Shown here: positions 13,224 through 20,772 of the stretch, in pieces
Layout: every line of letters begins with the position of its first letter
How positions within the stretch are numbered: position 1 is the first letter of the stretch
Source: an uncultured Flavobacteriaceae bacterium
GTDB taxonomy: Bacteria; Bacteroidota; Bacteroidia; Flavobacteriales; Flavobacteriaceae
DNA: 64,000 nt
Reading direction: 5' to 3'
NCBI GenBank assembly: GCA_937136455.1
Contig: CAKZOO010000041.1
Coordinates: 24,207-88,206 of the forward strand
Translations under genes and position numbers: made by a program
The notes under the pieces: model-generated
Seen by the model: the letters and a program-made list of their open reading frames with translations, nothing else
What the model was told of the DNA's origin: nothing
The model's database searches: none

Positions 13224-13781
13224 ATGGCAGACGGAGTTGCAGACTCTAGTAAAGTTTGTAAAACTTGCGAACAAGATAAACCCTTAGAATCTTTTCCTAA
13301 GTATGGTAAAGATAAAAAGCGAACAATTGCTTATAGACCTCACTGTAAATCCTGTACATACAAAAAAGAAAAATCCAAATGGACCGAATCTAAAAAAGAA
13401 AAAGTTAGAGCTTACCATAGAGCGTATCATAGAAAGAACCCTGATGTAGCCAAAATAAAAGCCTACCAAAGTAACGATAGATCGTTAAAAAGAAAGTCTA
13501 TAAAACTAAAAGAAGCACGAGAGCTTATATCGAATAATAACTGCTTTTATTGTGGAGAGGAGGAGAAAAGAAATTTAGGTCTTGATAGAATGGATAATTC
13601 TAAAGGTCACGAAATTGGAAATGTTAAAGTTTGTTGTGAAAAATGTAATATTCTCTTATCAGATATTCCATTTGAAGCTAAATTAGAATTAAAAGAAGGA
13701 TTAACCCGAATAAGAAAAAAGGAGTTTTTGAAAAAATGGGAAATACCATCAAAAAGACAGAAGAGAAGAACCACAAACTAA
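13224..13781 (+). CDS. HNH endonuclease with N-terminal zinc ribbon
   Basis: 185 very basic residues. A four-cysteine ribbon (CKTCEQDK ... CKSCTYKK) precedes a basic linker and a C-terminal HNH core (CFYCGEEEKRNLGLDRMDN, then NVKVCCEKCN). It has a strong GAGGAG ribosome site. Its 3' end overlaps the ribonucleotide reductase start by 46 bases, so it probably inserted there and lends its end to that gene's ribosome site. A likely mobile endonuclease aimed at the reductase locus. Confidence 0.85.
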   Translation: MADGVADSSKVCKTCEQDKPLESFPKYGKDKKRTIAYRPHCKSCTYKKEKSKWTESKKEKVRAYHRAYHRKNPDVAKIKAYQSNDRSLKRKSIKLKEARELISNNNCFYCGEEEKRNLGLDRMDNSKGHEIGNVKVCCEKCNILLSDIPFEAKLELKEGLTRIRKKEFLKKWEIPSKRQKRRTTN

Positions 13782-15667
13782 CCAACCTAGGCTATCTTGT
13801 ATACAAACGCACTTACGCTAGAAGGCTAAATGAGAGTGATCCTAACTCTAAAACTGAGGAGTTCGACCAAACTGTAGACCGAATACTGGAAGGTTGTTCT
13901 AAACAATTAAAGGTAGGGTTTAGTAAAAAAGAAGAGATTAGGTTGAGAGAAATCCTAACTCAAATGAAAGGTAGCGTTGCCGGTAGATTTATGTGGCAAC
14001 TTGGAACTAAAACCGTAGGGAAGTTAGGATTATTTTCTTTGCAAAACTGTGCTGCGTGTGTGGTGGATCACCCCGTCGATCCCTTTGTTTGGACAATGGA
14101 CGCATTGATGCTCGGTTCAGGAGTTGGGTACAATATCCAGAAAAAACATGTATACCAGTTACCAAAATTAAAGAATAAGAAAATTAAGATTGAGCGTAAA
14201 GATACTAAGGATGCAGATTTCATTGTCCCAGATTCTAGGGAAGGTTGGGTTGAACTCTTAAAAAGAACGCTGGAAGCTCACTTTTATCACGGAAAAGGAT
14301 TTACATACTCAACAGTTTGTATCAGAGGTAAAGGTAGTGTGATTAAAGGATTTGGAGGGTTAGCATCTGGACCTGAGGAACTTTGTTGGGGGATTAACGA
14401 AATACACAAAATCCTAAATTCCAGAAAAGGAAAACAACTTGACCCTATCCATTGTTTGGACATTATGAATATTATAGGAGCGGTTGTTGTTGCTGGTAAT
14501 GTGAGAAGATCAGCCCAAATTGCAATTGGTGACATGGAGGATGTTGAGTTTCTAAATGCTAAAAGATGGGATTTAGGTAATATTCCAAATTGGAGAGCCA
14601 TGTCAAATAACTCTGTAGTTTGTAACGATTTCTCCAAAATACCTGAACAATTTTGGCAAGGATATTTAGGTAACGGTGAACCTTACGGATTGATTAACCT
14701 AAAGAACGCTAGAGCTTTCGGCAGGACAGGAGAAACGCAATACCCTGATCCTGACGTAGAAATTTTCAATCCATGTGCCGAACAGTCACTAGCTCCCTAC
14801 GAGACTTGTTGTCTTGCAGAAATACATTTACCTAATATAGAATCTGAGGAGGAGCTAAAAGAAGTTGCTACTTACCTATATAGGATTAATAAGCATTCTT
14901 TAGCTCTAAAATGTCACCAAGAAAAAACTCAGGAAATTGTCAATAAAAATATGCGTATGGGTATTGGGATTACTGGTTATTGTATGGCAACAAAAAAACA
15001 AAAGTCTTGGCTAAAAAAATGTTACGACTATCTGAGAGATTTTGATAAAAAATACTCTAAGAAGCACGGGTATCCAGAGTCTATTAAATTGACCACTGTA
15101 AAGCCTAGTGGCACTCTTAGTCTTCTTAGTGGGGTCACCCCCGGTTGTCACCCCGGATTTAGCCAGTACCACATTAGACGTATTAGAATGGCGGTTAATA
15201 GTCCATTAGTGGGGGTGTCTAGAAAAAGTGGTTACCCTGTTGAATTCGTTAGAAAATACGATGGGACTGAGGATAAATCCACAGTTGTTGTTTCATTTCC
15301 TTGTAAATTTCCTAGTCACACAAAGTTTGCTAAGGACATGTCAGCAGTGGATCAGTTGGAGGTTGTAAAAGAGCTTCAGCAGAACTGGTCGGATAATTCT
15401 GTATCCTGTACAGTTTACTACAAAAAAGAAGAGTTAGACGAAATTAAGCAATGGATGGGTGAGAATTACAATTCTAATTTAAAGACTGTCTCTTTTCTAC
15501 TCCATTCAGATCACGGTTTCGACCAAGCTCCTTTAGAAGAAATAACCAAAGATGAGTACGATAAGTTAATGAAATCTGTTACTCCTATCACAGATTGTGA
15601 GATTTCGGAAGAGGATATTTCTTCAGATCAGATAGGTTGCGCAGGAGGTGCTTGCCCTATTAAATAA
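13736..15667 (+). CDS. nrdJ: Class II (adenosylcobalamin) ribonucleotide reductase
   Basis: 643 residues. Reduces ribonucleoside triphosphates or diphosphates to deoxy forms with B12 radical chemistry. Visible: SLQNCAAC (first redox cysteine region), NPCAEQSL with the radical cysteine C347 and E349, KPSGTLSLLSGVTPGCHPGF, and the C-terminal redox pair CAGGAC near the end. It is closer to monomeric RTPR types than to dimeric NrdJ. GGAG inside the HNH gene precedes the ATG. Together with thyX and dUTPase it supplies dNTPs for the phage polymerase; dependence on host cobalamin is implied. Confidence 0.93.
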   Translation: MGNTIKKTEEKNHKLTNLGYLVYKRTYARRLNESDPNSKTEEFDQTVDRILEGCSKQLKVGFSKKEEIRLREILTQMKGSVAGRFMWQLGTKTVGKLGLFSLQNCAACVVDHPVDPFVWTMDALMLGSGVGYNIQKKHVYQLPKLKNKKIKIERKDTKDADFIVPDSREGWVELLKRTLEAHFYHGKGFTYSTVCIRGKGSVIKGFGGLASGPEELCWGINEIHKILNSRKGKQLDPIHCLDIMNIIGAVVVAGNVRRSAQIAIGDMEDVEFLNAKRWDLGNIPNWRAMSNNSVVCNDFSKIPEQFWQGYLGNGEPYGLINLKNARAFGRTGETQYPDPDVEIFNPCAEQSLAPYETCCLAEIHLPNIESEEELKEVATYLYRINKHSLALKCHQEKTQEIVNKNMRMGIGITGYCMATKKQKSWLKKCYDYLRDFDKKYSKKHGYPESIKLTTVKPSGTLSLLSGVTPGCHPGFSQYHIRRIRMAVNSPLVGVSRKSGYPVEFVRKYDGTEDKSTVVVSFPCKFPSHTKFAKDMSAVDQLEVVKELQQNWSDNSVSCTVYYKKEELDEIKQWMGENYNSNLKTVSFLLHSDHGFDQAPLEEITKDEYDKLMKSVTPITDCEISEEDISSDQIGCAGGACPIK

Positions 15668-15670
15668 CCC

Positions 15671-15699
15671 TTGACCAAAAGTCTATCCCGTGGTACAAT
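15671..15699 (+). promoter_or_regulatory. Sigma70-like promoter after nrdJ
   Basis: TTGACC (15671-15676), 17 bases, TGGTACAAT with TACAAT at 15694-15699. It is followed by an untranslated leader ending in a strong hairpin. Confidence 0.65.
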
Positions 15700-15739
15700 A
15701 GTATTAAGGGATAACTCTCTGTCTCTGACCTCCATATCT

Positions 15740-15774
15740 GGGCAGCTCGGTTTTCTGGGCTGCCCTTTTGCTTT
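15740..15774 (+). terminator. Rho-independent terminator or attenuator
   Basis: GGGCAGC (15740-15746), 12-base loop, GCTGCCC (15759-15765), then TTTTGCTTT. It lies about 35-70 bases downstream of the promoter at 15671 and before the gene at 15784, so it could end upstream transcripts, attenuate the promoter, or release a small RNA of about 70 bases. Confidence 0.75.
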
Positions 15775-15783
15775 GGGAGAAGT

Positions 15784-16011
15784 ATGGAATTAAAAATAGG
15801 CGATCCTGTATTAGTTATTTACGACAGACAAATTCGTAAAGGTAAAGGTGTTAATTTTGTGAAAAAGTTGCATCCAAATGGTAAAGTTCGTAGGTTGACG
15901 AATAGAATTTGGGGGTATAGTTGTTCATCAAACAGAGCTATGGCAGGAAAGAGTGTAATGTCTGAGTATATCCCAGCACCCAACTTAGCCAAATTGTTGT
16001 ACGGAGTATGA
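15784..16011 (+). CDS. TNL-tail family protein
   Basis: 75 residues, MELKIGDPVLVIYDRQIRKG, a central WGYSCSS, ending PAPNLAKLLYGV. The start follows TTGGGAGAAGT. The gga gta codons of its tail are the GGAG of the next gene's ribosome site. First gene after a promoter-hairpin leader. Confidence 0.85.
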   Translation: MELKIGDPVLVIYDRQIRKGKGVNFVKKLHPNGKVRRLTNRIWGYSCSSNRAMAGKSVMSEYIPAPNLAKLLYGV

Positions 16012-16013
16012 TA

Positions 16014-16250
16014 ATGTTTACTGGAAATGTGAGTGAGTGGGGATTGAACGGTGGGGATAGTGTACTTTGTGTGTCAGAGATTTGCGGGGACTATACTGTA
16101 GGGAAAGTTTACTTGATATTTAATGATATCACACTTTTCGTCCAATTACTGAGTGACGACGAGACACCCAACAAAGGTCGCACCATTTCGACTAGTTCAA
16201 AATTTATTCTACCAACCGAATTAGGAAGGTTACTTTATTTAGGAGATTAA
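16014..16250 (+). CDS. TNL-tail family protein (SEWG subgroup)
   Basis: 78 residues from ATG at 16014, seven bases after GGAG; the ATG at 16008 is too close to it. Starts MFTGNVSEWGLNGGDSVLCV and ends PTELGRLLYLGD. The VSEWGL opening and SSKFI before the tail are shared with 29359-29574 and 30067-30312, defining a subgroup. Tail codons give TTAGGAG for the next gene. Confidence 0.85.
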   Translation: MFTGNVSEWGLNGGDSVLCVSEICGDYTVGKVYLIFNDITLFVQLLSDDETPNKGRTISTSSKFILPTELGRLLYLGD

Positions 16251-16251
16251 A

Positions 16252-16425
16252 ATGGTTTGTAAAGTATTAACTCTAATCCTAATTTCTGGAGCAAGTCAGT
16301 GGAGCCTAGGTGACGCAATGACCTTACGTAAAGCTTCCAGAGTTTGCAAAAAGCAAGGGAAATGTTTAGTTAAGGCTGTCAAGTCAAAAGAAGGAATTAA
16401 ATACCACTGTAAAGGAGAGAAATAA
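16252..16425 (+). CDS. Small Cys/Lys-rich protein (57 aa), possibly exported
   Basis: 57 residues. A hydrophobic start (MVCKVLTLILISGASQW) may be a signal or anchor; the remainder is basic with three cysteines (VCKKQGKCL ... YHCKGEK). It follows AGGAG from the previous tail and overlaps the next start (TAATG). Not recognised. Confidence 0.6.
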   Translation: MVCKVLTLILISGASQWSLGDAMTLRKASRVCKKQGKCLVKAVKSKEGIKYHCKGEK

Positions 16426-16646
16426 TGGAAATCGTAATCGGTTTAATTCTAGGAATACTCGCAATGTTTGGACTGAAAAAGTTCCAACCTAAGCAAGACC
16501 TACCAGAAAATCTAAATGATGAGAAAGTTAACGAGCTGGAAACTGAGTTGGAAAGGTTGGATAGAGTTGGAAAGGAAATTGAGGAAGGTAACATCCACAA
16601 ACTCAGTAGTGAGGAAATTGAAGAATATTGGATGAAGCGAAAATGA
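16425..16646 (+). CDS. Single-pass membrane protein (73 aa)
   Basis: An N-terminal membrane segment (IVIGLILGILAMFGL) followed by a charged, coiled-coil-like cytoplasmic tail (NELETELERLDRVGKEIEEG). This is a common shape of small phage membrane proteins and of some holin accessory proteins; no specific function assigned. Confidence 0.6.
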   Translation: MEIVIGLILGILAMFGLKKFQPKQDLPENLNDEKVNELETELERLDRVGKEIEEGNIHKLSSEEIEEYWMKRK

Positions 16647-16777
16647 GTTACGAACACTTGTGTGAAAACTGCGGTAAGGACTGCGAGGAACTTATCCAAA
16701 TTACTGAATATAACGGACAGACTGCTACTGGGTTCTGGTGTGCAGAGTGTCACTCAGGTTCTGAGGAGGAAGAATGA
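16643..16777 (+). CDS. Small zinc-ribbon protein (44 aa)
   Basis: ATGA overlap with the previous gene. 44 residues with CENCGKDC and, after an aromatic linker, WCAECH: a compact zinc ribbon. Acidic tail ending EEEE, whose codons carry GAGGAGG for the next gene. Confidence 0.6.
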   Translation: MSYEHLCENCGKDCEELIQITEYNGQTATGFWCAECHSGSEEEE

Positions 16778-16968
16778 AAGATTATTTAATTTTTGTTTCG
16801 TCTGGTGCAGTTTTGGTTGGGCTACTCTTTTCTTTTAGTATAGGTTTGGGTGATACAGAATACTTCTCCTCTAGGTGCGAACTTTCTCCAACTTATTTTA
16901 TGAAATATACAGGTTTGCATTACATTTATAAACTAGGTTGTTTAGCCGGACAAAGGATAGAGGAATGA
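16774..16968 (+). CDS. Single-pass membrane protein (64 aa)
   Basis: Residues about 5-25 form one hydrophobic helix (YLIFVSSGAVLVGLLFSFSI). The rest contains two cysteines and could lie outside the membrane. Not recognised. Coupled to both neighbours by 4-base overlaps. Confidence 0.6.
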   Translation: MKDYLIFVSSGAVLVGLLFSFSIGLGDTEYFSSRCELSPTYFMKYTGLHYIYKLGCLAGQRIEE

Positions 16969-17213
16969 AGATAAATCAGATATTTAAAAAGCATCAGGAA
17001 CTAGCTGAAAAAGTTGAAGAGGTTCCTTGGTCAGTATGGACCTGTTTTTGGGATAGAAAGCCTGATATCGATTTTGCTGGCTACCAAGCAAGTTTTGGTA
17101 TAGGGACGGATTACAAGAATAAAGAGGAATTTAGAAAGGCTCTGGAATGGTTGGTTGACCAATTTGGAGGAACTGTTAAATGGGACTATAAAAGTAAAAG
17201 GACTAAGAAATGA
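16965..17213 (+). CDS. Hypothetical protein (82 aa)
   Basis: Start taken at ATG 16965 (ATGA overlap, GAGG upstream). 82 residues: an initial helix (MKINQIFKKHQELAEKVEE), an aromatic SVWTCFWDRKPDIDF segment and a basic end (KRTKK). Soluble; not recognised. Confidence 0.7.
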   Translation: MKINQIFKKHQELAEKVEEVPWSVWTCFWDRKPDIDFAGYQASFGIGTDYKNKEEFRKALEWLVDQFGGTVKWDYKSKRTKK

Positions 17214-17404
17214 TCGAAGAATTAAAAGTAATTGCTGAAATTTTTAAGAACGCTACCGATGGGGCACTGTATGCTTACCTAGCATTCATCGGCTACCAAC
17301 TAGCAAAAACGTCACTAATTGTTTTCCCTATTTTGAATGGGGTAAAGTTTTTAGCTGATAAGATTTTTGTTGACGAGAGGAAAAATGAAAATAAGACAGA
17401 TTAG
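17210..17404 (+). CDS. Small membrane protein (64 aa)
   Basis: 64 residues with a central hydrophobic stretch (GALYAYLAFIGYQLA ... LIVFPILNGV) and a charged end (DERKNENKTD). Length and shape would suit a small holin-like protein, but nothing specific shows that. Overlaps the next start by 20 bases. Confidence 0.55.
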   Translation: MIEELKVIAEIFKNATDGALYAYLAFIGYQLAKTSLIVFPILNGVKFLADKIFVDERKNENKTD

Positions 17405-17618
17405 GAACTTAAATATTCCTGATTGGTTGCGTGACGAAAAAAATCTAAGATTGTTATGCGTTTTACTATTTTTCAGTCCGTTTCCCGTATTAGGGTATTT
17501 GTTATCACTTTTTGTTGCTGAAGATGCTGATGAGTACTTTCTCGTCTCGGCAATATTTCTTACTTTTGGAAATCTCGCCACTTTAATCTGGTGGCACAAC
17601 TTAGGATGGATGGGATGA
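17385..17618 (+). CDS. Two-helix membrane protein, tandem paralogue 1
   Basis: 77 residues from ATG at 17385, preceded by GAGAGGAAAA. Starts MKIRQIRNLNIPDW, then FFSPFPVLGYLLSLF and FLTFGNLATLIWWHNLGW. It aligns with its neighbour at 17615 in the start (MKIRxIRxxxxPDW), FSPxPxL and the WWxNLGW end, so the pair arose by duplication. Inner-membrane location likely; role unknown. Confidence 0.7.
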   Translation: MKIRQIRNLNIPDWLRDEKNLRLLCVLLFFSPFPVLGYLLSLFVAEDADEYFLVSAIFLTFGNLATLIWWHNLGWMG

Positions 17619-17869
17619 AAATAAGAGAGATTAGAAAATCCACATTACCAGATTGGTGTTATTCTGAAGTTTTTTGGCAATTTGTGATGGTTGTATCGTT
17701 CTTTTCCCCTATACCCATGCTGTCATTTATCATATTAGCCAAATTATTAGCCAAATTATTGTCGAATGAAACAGACAGAAGCGCTGACGAATTTGCTATA
17801 CTTCTTTACTTTTTTGTAGATAACGCAATAACCTTCTTTTGGTGGTACAACTTAGGATGGATAACATGA
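17615..17869 (+). CDS. Two-helix membrane protein, tandem paralogue 2
   Basis: 84 residues, MKIREIRKSTLPDW..., with FFSPIPMLSFIILA and an in-frame duplicated AKLLAKLL, ending FFWWYNLGW. Second copy of the gene before it, slightly longer because of the AKLL duplication. Overlaps both neighbours by 4 bases. Confidence 0.7.
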   Translation: MKIREIRKSTLPDWCYSEVFWQFVMVVSFFSPIPMLSFIILAKLLAKLLSNETDRSADEFAILLYFFVDNAITFFWWYNLGWIT

Positions 17870-18213
17870 AAATATTACTTACTTTACTTTTTTCAATTAA
17901 CCTCTGCTTTGCCCAGCAAATCAAACCTATATCCAAAAATGACAGGGCACCATTTGACGGATTTGTAATTGACAAACAGTTCGAGCAGGATCGGAGAAAG
18001 GATCGTGAGCTACTAGAGCTAGAGAAGGACAAAAACAGGGTTCTAAGGGAGCTTGGCAAGGTCAGGCTAGGTAGGGAGGACTTCTACCGCAAAGAGGCTG
18101 AGAGGGCTAAATCTGAGGCTGTGAAGCAGCAGTGGAAAACTGTTCTATATTTTGTTGGTGGAATCCTAATTGGGGGAGCTAGTGTGTACCTTGGAAGTAG
18201 GGTGGCGAAATGA
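17866..18213 (+). CDS. Membrane protein with signal-like N-terminus and coiled coil (spanin-like shape)
   Basis: 115 residues from ATG at 17866. A hydrophobic start (MKILLTLLFSINLCFA) looks like a cleavable signal peptide; APFDGFVIDKQFEQD is followed by a charged coiled coil (residues about 40-85) and a C-terminal membrane segment (VLYFVGGILIGGASVYLG). I recall phage proteins with this APFDG motif but no proven role; a unimolecular spanin or holin helper is conceivable. Confidence 0.65.
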   Translation: MKILLTLLFSINLCFAQQIKPISKNDRAPFDGFVIDKQFEQDRRKDRELLELEKDKNRVLRELGKVRLGREDFYRKEAERAKSEAVKQQWKTVLYFVGGILIGGASVYLGSRVAK

Positions 18214-18425
18214 GAATACCTGAGGTGGGAAGTTTGTGGTGGGACCTTGATCTTAAAAATGTTGTCGAGGTTTTAGCTGTCTATAAATGTCAGACTAGGA
18301 CAAAAGACCTAACTCCAGATATTTATGGGGATGTACAAATTTCAAGTTATTTTGATTCTGACGACTTTGGTAAAAGATGTATTCCATGCGGCACCCTTAT
18401 CAAACTGCTATACTTAGGAGAATAA
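18210..18425 (+). CDS. TNL-tail family protein
   Basis: 71 residues, MRIPEVGSLWWDLDLKNVVEV, ending CGTLIKLLYLGE. Start overlaps the previous stop (ATGA). Codons of YLGE (tta gga gaa) with the stop and two A residues lead straight into the next ATG at 18427. Confidence 0.8.
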   Translation: MRIPEVGSLWWDLDLKNVVEVLAVYKCQTRTKDLTPDIYGDVQISSYFDSDDFGKRCIPCGTLIKLLYLGE

Positions 18426-18426
18426 A

Positions 18427-18714
18427 ATGAATTTTGGAGAAATGGAAGAATTTGAAAAAAGAGGTTTGATTGCTGTTGATGCGTGTTCCTACGATTCAGA
18501 AAAGGATACGATTACTCTACATCTGGATGTTAAGTTAAGAAAGCCGACACTATCTGATAAAATCCTAGGTTACCTAACTGGTGTAATTCCTGCAGCTATG
18601 CTTGCTAGGGTGGTGCGTAGGATGACTGGTAAGAAGGGTACACCTCTGGAGAAAACTCTTATGGATTTTTACTATGACGGGTGCAAGGTTCTTTTGGAGA
18701 AAAAATGCAAGTAG
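18427..18714 (+). CDS. Hypothetical protein (95 aa)
   Basis: 95 residues; an acidic beta-like start (IAVDACSYDSEKDTITLHLD) and a basic helical end with a hydrophobic GYLTGVIPAAMLARVV. Ribosome site is the tail of the previous gene. Not recognised. Confidence 0.7.
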   Translation: MNFGEMEEFEKRGLIAVDACSYDSEKDTITLHLDVKLRKPTLSDKILGYLTGVIPAAMLARVVRRMTGKKGTPLEKTLMDFYYDGCKVLLEKKCK

Positions 18715-18947
18715 GGGATAAGGTGTTGATTAGTCCTAATAGTGGATATTATGGGTTTGGTATTGAGACTAACAATCCAAAGAACACTGTTGGAAGGTTG
18801 ACTCGAATTACAAACTATAGCAGTGAGCTAAATTATGAGGTGATATGGGAAAATCCTGATAAAGATTCAAATTTTTATGATAGGAAAGACCTAATCCTAA
18901 CAAATAATTTAGCCTTGCTACTTTTTTCTATTGACTTAAAATCCTAG
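18705..18947 (+). CDS. TNL-tail family protein (YYG subgroup)
   Basis: 80 residues from ATG at 18705, preceded by GGAGAAAA. MQVGDKVLISPNSGYYGFG..., NPKNTVGRLTRI, VIWENPDKDSNFYDRKDL, ending NNLALLLFSIDLKS. The central SxYYG...NPxxTVG...V.W...N.Y...DL pattern is shared with 22387-22626 and with small phage proteins I have seen elsewhere, and supports an SH3-like barrel. Confidence 0.8.
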   Translation: MQVGDKVLISPNSGYYGFGIETNNPKNTVGRLTRITNYSSELNYEVIWENPDKDSNFYDRKDLILTNNLALLLFSIDLKS

Positions 18948-18959
18948 ATTTGGTAAAAT
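18931..18959 (+). promoter_or_regulatory. Sigma70-like promoter
   Basis: TTGACT (18931-18936), 17 bases, TGGTAAAAT with TAAAAT at 18954-18959, overlapping the end of the previous gene. It is followed by a 130-base structured leader. Confidence 0.7.
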
Positions 18960-18960
18960 A

Positions 18961-19094
18961 GTTGTAGGGGTTCTAAAAAACCTAGCCACTCGGCTAAACC
19001 TTTTAAACTGCTGCGGAGAAGCTACCAACTCTATCCAACACCCTAATGACGTTTGGGCTAGGCGAAAGTCTAGCCCTAACTTTTTGGAGAAAGT
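18961..19094 (+). promoter_or_regulatory. Structured leader with alternative stems (attenuator or riboswitch-like)
   Basis: The leader contains TAGCC-ACTC-GGCTA (18983-18996), a terminator hairpin at 19055-19076, and CCTAGCC at 18981-18987, which is fully complementary to GGCTAGG at 19056-19062. Pairing of the distant segments would exclude the terminator, the logic of attenuation. I do not match it to a known riboswitch class. Confidence 0.45.
19055..19085 (+). terminator. Terminator hairpin in the leader before 19095
   Basis: GGGCTAG (19055-19061) pairs with CTAGCCC (19070-19076), extended by a G-T and a C-G pair closing a GAAA tetraloop, then TAACTTTTT. The ribosome site GGAGA of the next gene follows at once. 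Confidence 0.7.
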
Positions 19095-19355
19095 GTGATT
19101 GACAAAATATTTAAACAAATTAAAGACCTGCCTGCTTCCAAAGTTGGGATCATCAGAAGAAACAGTATCTGCGGAAGGTACGGAGTGTCTACAGACTCGC
19201 ACGGAACCTTTGCATACTCTATAGATGGGTGGGTATGGCAAAATATCATACCAACAATGAGAGGGCATTGGCACAAATGCGCTGAAAAGCTCATAAAGCT
19301 GAGACCAGAGTTAGGAACTAATCTCTATTTTCTATTATACGGAGGGGGAGAGTGA
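19095..19355 (+). CDS. Small CWA/LYKLLW-type paralogue
   Basis: 86 residues, GTG start. Contains NSICGRYGVSTDSHG, WVWQNI and the end RPELGTNLYFLLYGGGE, linking it to the genes at 873-1959 (especially 1711) and, through the tail, to the TNL-tail family. The tail codons (gga ggg gga gag) provide the ribosome site of the overlapping next gene. It is expressed behind the structured leader. Confidence 0.75.
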   Translation: MIDKIFKQIKDLPASKVGIIRRNSICGRYGVSTDSHGTFAYSIDGWVWQNIIPTMRGHWHKCAEKLIKLRPELGTNLYFLLYGGGE

Positions 19356-19555
19356 TATTTTCAGAAGTACTCAAACAGAATACATGTTATTATTGTCCAG
19401 AAAAAGATGTGTATGTAAAGACAGGAACAGTATGGGATAATTGCTTTGAAATCGCATACTTAGGTCTCACAGGATATTATGCCTCAAATTACTGGACAGA
19501 AAAAAGAAGAAAAATTACAAATTTAGAAAAAATAATGCTTGCAATTAAAAATTAG
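19352..19555 (+). CDS. TNL-tail family protein, divergent
   Basis: 67 residues, GTG start overlapping the previous stop. MIFSEVLKQNTCYYCPEKDV, aromatic middle (YASNYWTEK), end ITNLEKIMLAIKN. The tail is degenerate (IMLAIK instead of LLYLGE) and its 3' end overlaps a promoter. Confidence 0.65.
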   Translation: MIFSEVLKQNTCYYCPEKDVYVKTGTVWDNCFEIAYLGLTGYYASNYWTEKRRKITNLEKIMLAIKN

Positions 19556-19567
19556 ATTTGGTAAACT
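19539..19567 (+). promoter_or_regulatory. Sigma70-like promoter for the MoxR/VWA operon
   Basis: TTGCAA (19539-19544), 17 bases, TGGTAAACT with TAAACT at 19562-19567. AAAGGAG and the ATG at 19612 follow. Confidence 0.6.
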
Positions 19568-19611
19568 ATAGTTAACAAAGCGTCCAACCATAGGATCAAA
19601 AAGGAGAAATA

Positions 19612-20772
19612 ATGAAACTAAATGACGTAAAAAAAGTAATCCCCCTTCTAGCTAAAGCTGAAATTGTTCCACTATTTTTTGGTGAATCTGGGGTAGGTAA
19701 AACAGAGTCAATCAGACAGTGGGCTAATGAAATGGGATATCGTTTCATCAATATCAGATTGGGTCAAATGTCGGATGCTGGCGATCTAACAGGTCTTCCT
19801 GAGTTCGTAGAAGTTGACGGAGTAAAAATGACAGCTTTTATGCAACCAAACTTCTTCCCTAAGACAGGCGAGAAAGCTGTTGTATTTTTTGACGAACTAA
19901 ACCGATGTCACCCTGACATTATCCAAGCTGTCTTCCAAGCTGTTGAGCGTGAGGGCGGTATCGGACAGTACAAGTTTGATTTTTCACTGGATGCTGAGAC
20001 TGATCTACCTTATACTATTAGAGCTGCAGCTTCCAACCCACCAACTGATGACTACACAGTTCAGGATATTACAGATAAGGCTTTCATGAACAGGTTCTGT
20101 CATATTAAATTTGAACCAATGAAAACTGAAGCTATCGAGTACTTTAAAAAGATTGGAGTTTCCCCAGAAATTCGTGACTTTTTAGTTGACCAACCAACTA
20201 TGATGGAAGTTGATGGTGAGGATTATTCACTTGAATACGTAAAGCCGTCAAGACGTAACTGGGAAGCTCTCCACAGGTTCAGCGTAGTTAGTGAGGAACT
20301 TGAGGTAGGAATCCGCAATGAAGTTTATATGGGTCTAGTTGGAGCAGAAGCTACTCACGCATTCAACTCATTCGTAGCCAATTATGATAAGTCAGTAAAA
20401 GGGATTGAAATCCTAGATAACCTAAAGGAAGTTCAGGATAAACTGGATGTTTCTAGGGTAGATATTATCGACCAGATCAACGACCAGATTCTGGATATTG
20501 TAAAAGCTGACGATATCAACTCGAAAAGAAGTGATAACCTAATCAAGTACTGTACTCTAATTCCTAAGGATAGTGCCGTTAAGCTACTTAGAGACATTTG
20601 CACAGGTCAGACGACTGATAGCTCAGGTGAGACTAAAGCAATCTGTACTCTACCAAATGTTGATAAGTATATTGCTAATGTCGATTTCAATAAAAAGAAA
20701 TATAGCGAATTTGTTGAGCTATTTTCTGGTGTACTAAAGCAACAAGAGGAAAACTCTAATGAAGAGAAGTAA
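19612..20772 (+). CDS. MoxR-family AAA+ ATPase
   Basis: 386 residues. Walker A GESGVGKTE (K30), Walker B VVFFDELNR (D94, E95), with AASNPP and an arginine-rich sensor region (FMNRFCHI), as in MoxR/RavA ATPases. These act as chaperones that remodel or activate a partner VWA protein, here encoded directly downstream with a 14-base overlap. The C-terminal 150 residues are helical. Its substrate in phage infection is unknown. Confidence 0.88.
   Translation: MKLNDVKKVIPLLAKAEIVPLFFGESGVGKTESIRQWANEMGYRFINIRLGQMSDAGDLTGLPEFVEVDGVKMTAFMQPNFFPKTGEKAVVFFDELNRCHPDIIQAVFQAVEREGGIGQYKFDFSLDAETDLPYTIRAAASNPPTDDYTVQDITDKAFMNRFCHIKFEPMKTEAIEYFKKIGVSPEIRDFLVDQPTMMEVDGEDYSLEYVKPSRRNWEALHRFSVVSEELEVGIRNEVYMGLVGAEATHAFNSFVANYDKSVKGIEILDNLKEVQDKLDVSRVDIIDQINDQILDIVKADDINSKRSDNLIKYCTLIPKDSAVKLLRDICTGQTTDSSGETKAICTLPNVDKYIANVDFNKKKYSEFVELFSGVLKQQEENSNEEK

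Noticed and set aside
14287..14637. 116-codon - strand frame inside nrdJ
   Set aside because: Antisense shadow of a well-supported gene, no promoter or ribosome site.
18961..19094. Cobalamin or preQ1 riboswitch in the structured leader
   Set aside because: GCCACT and GGTTCTA fragments recall parts of those classes, but the required order of conserved elements is missing.
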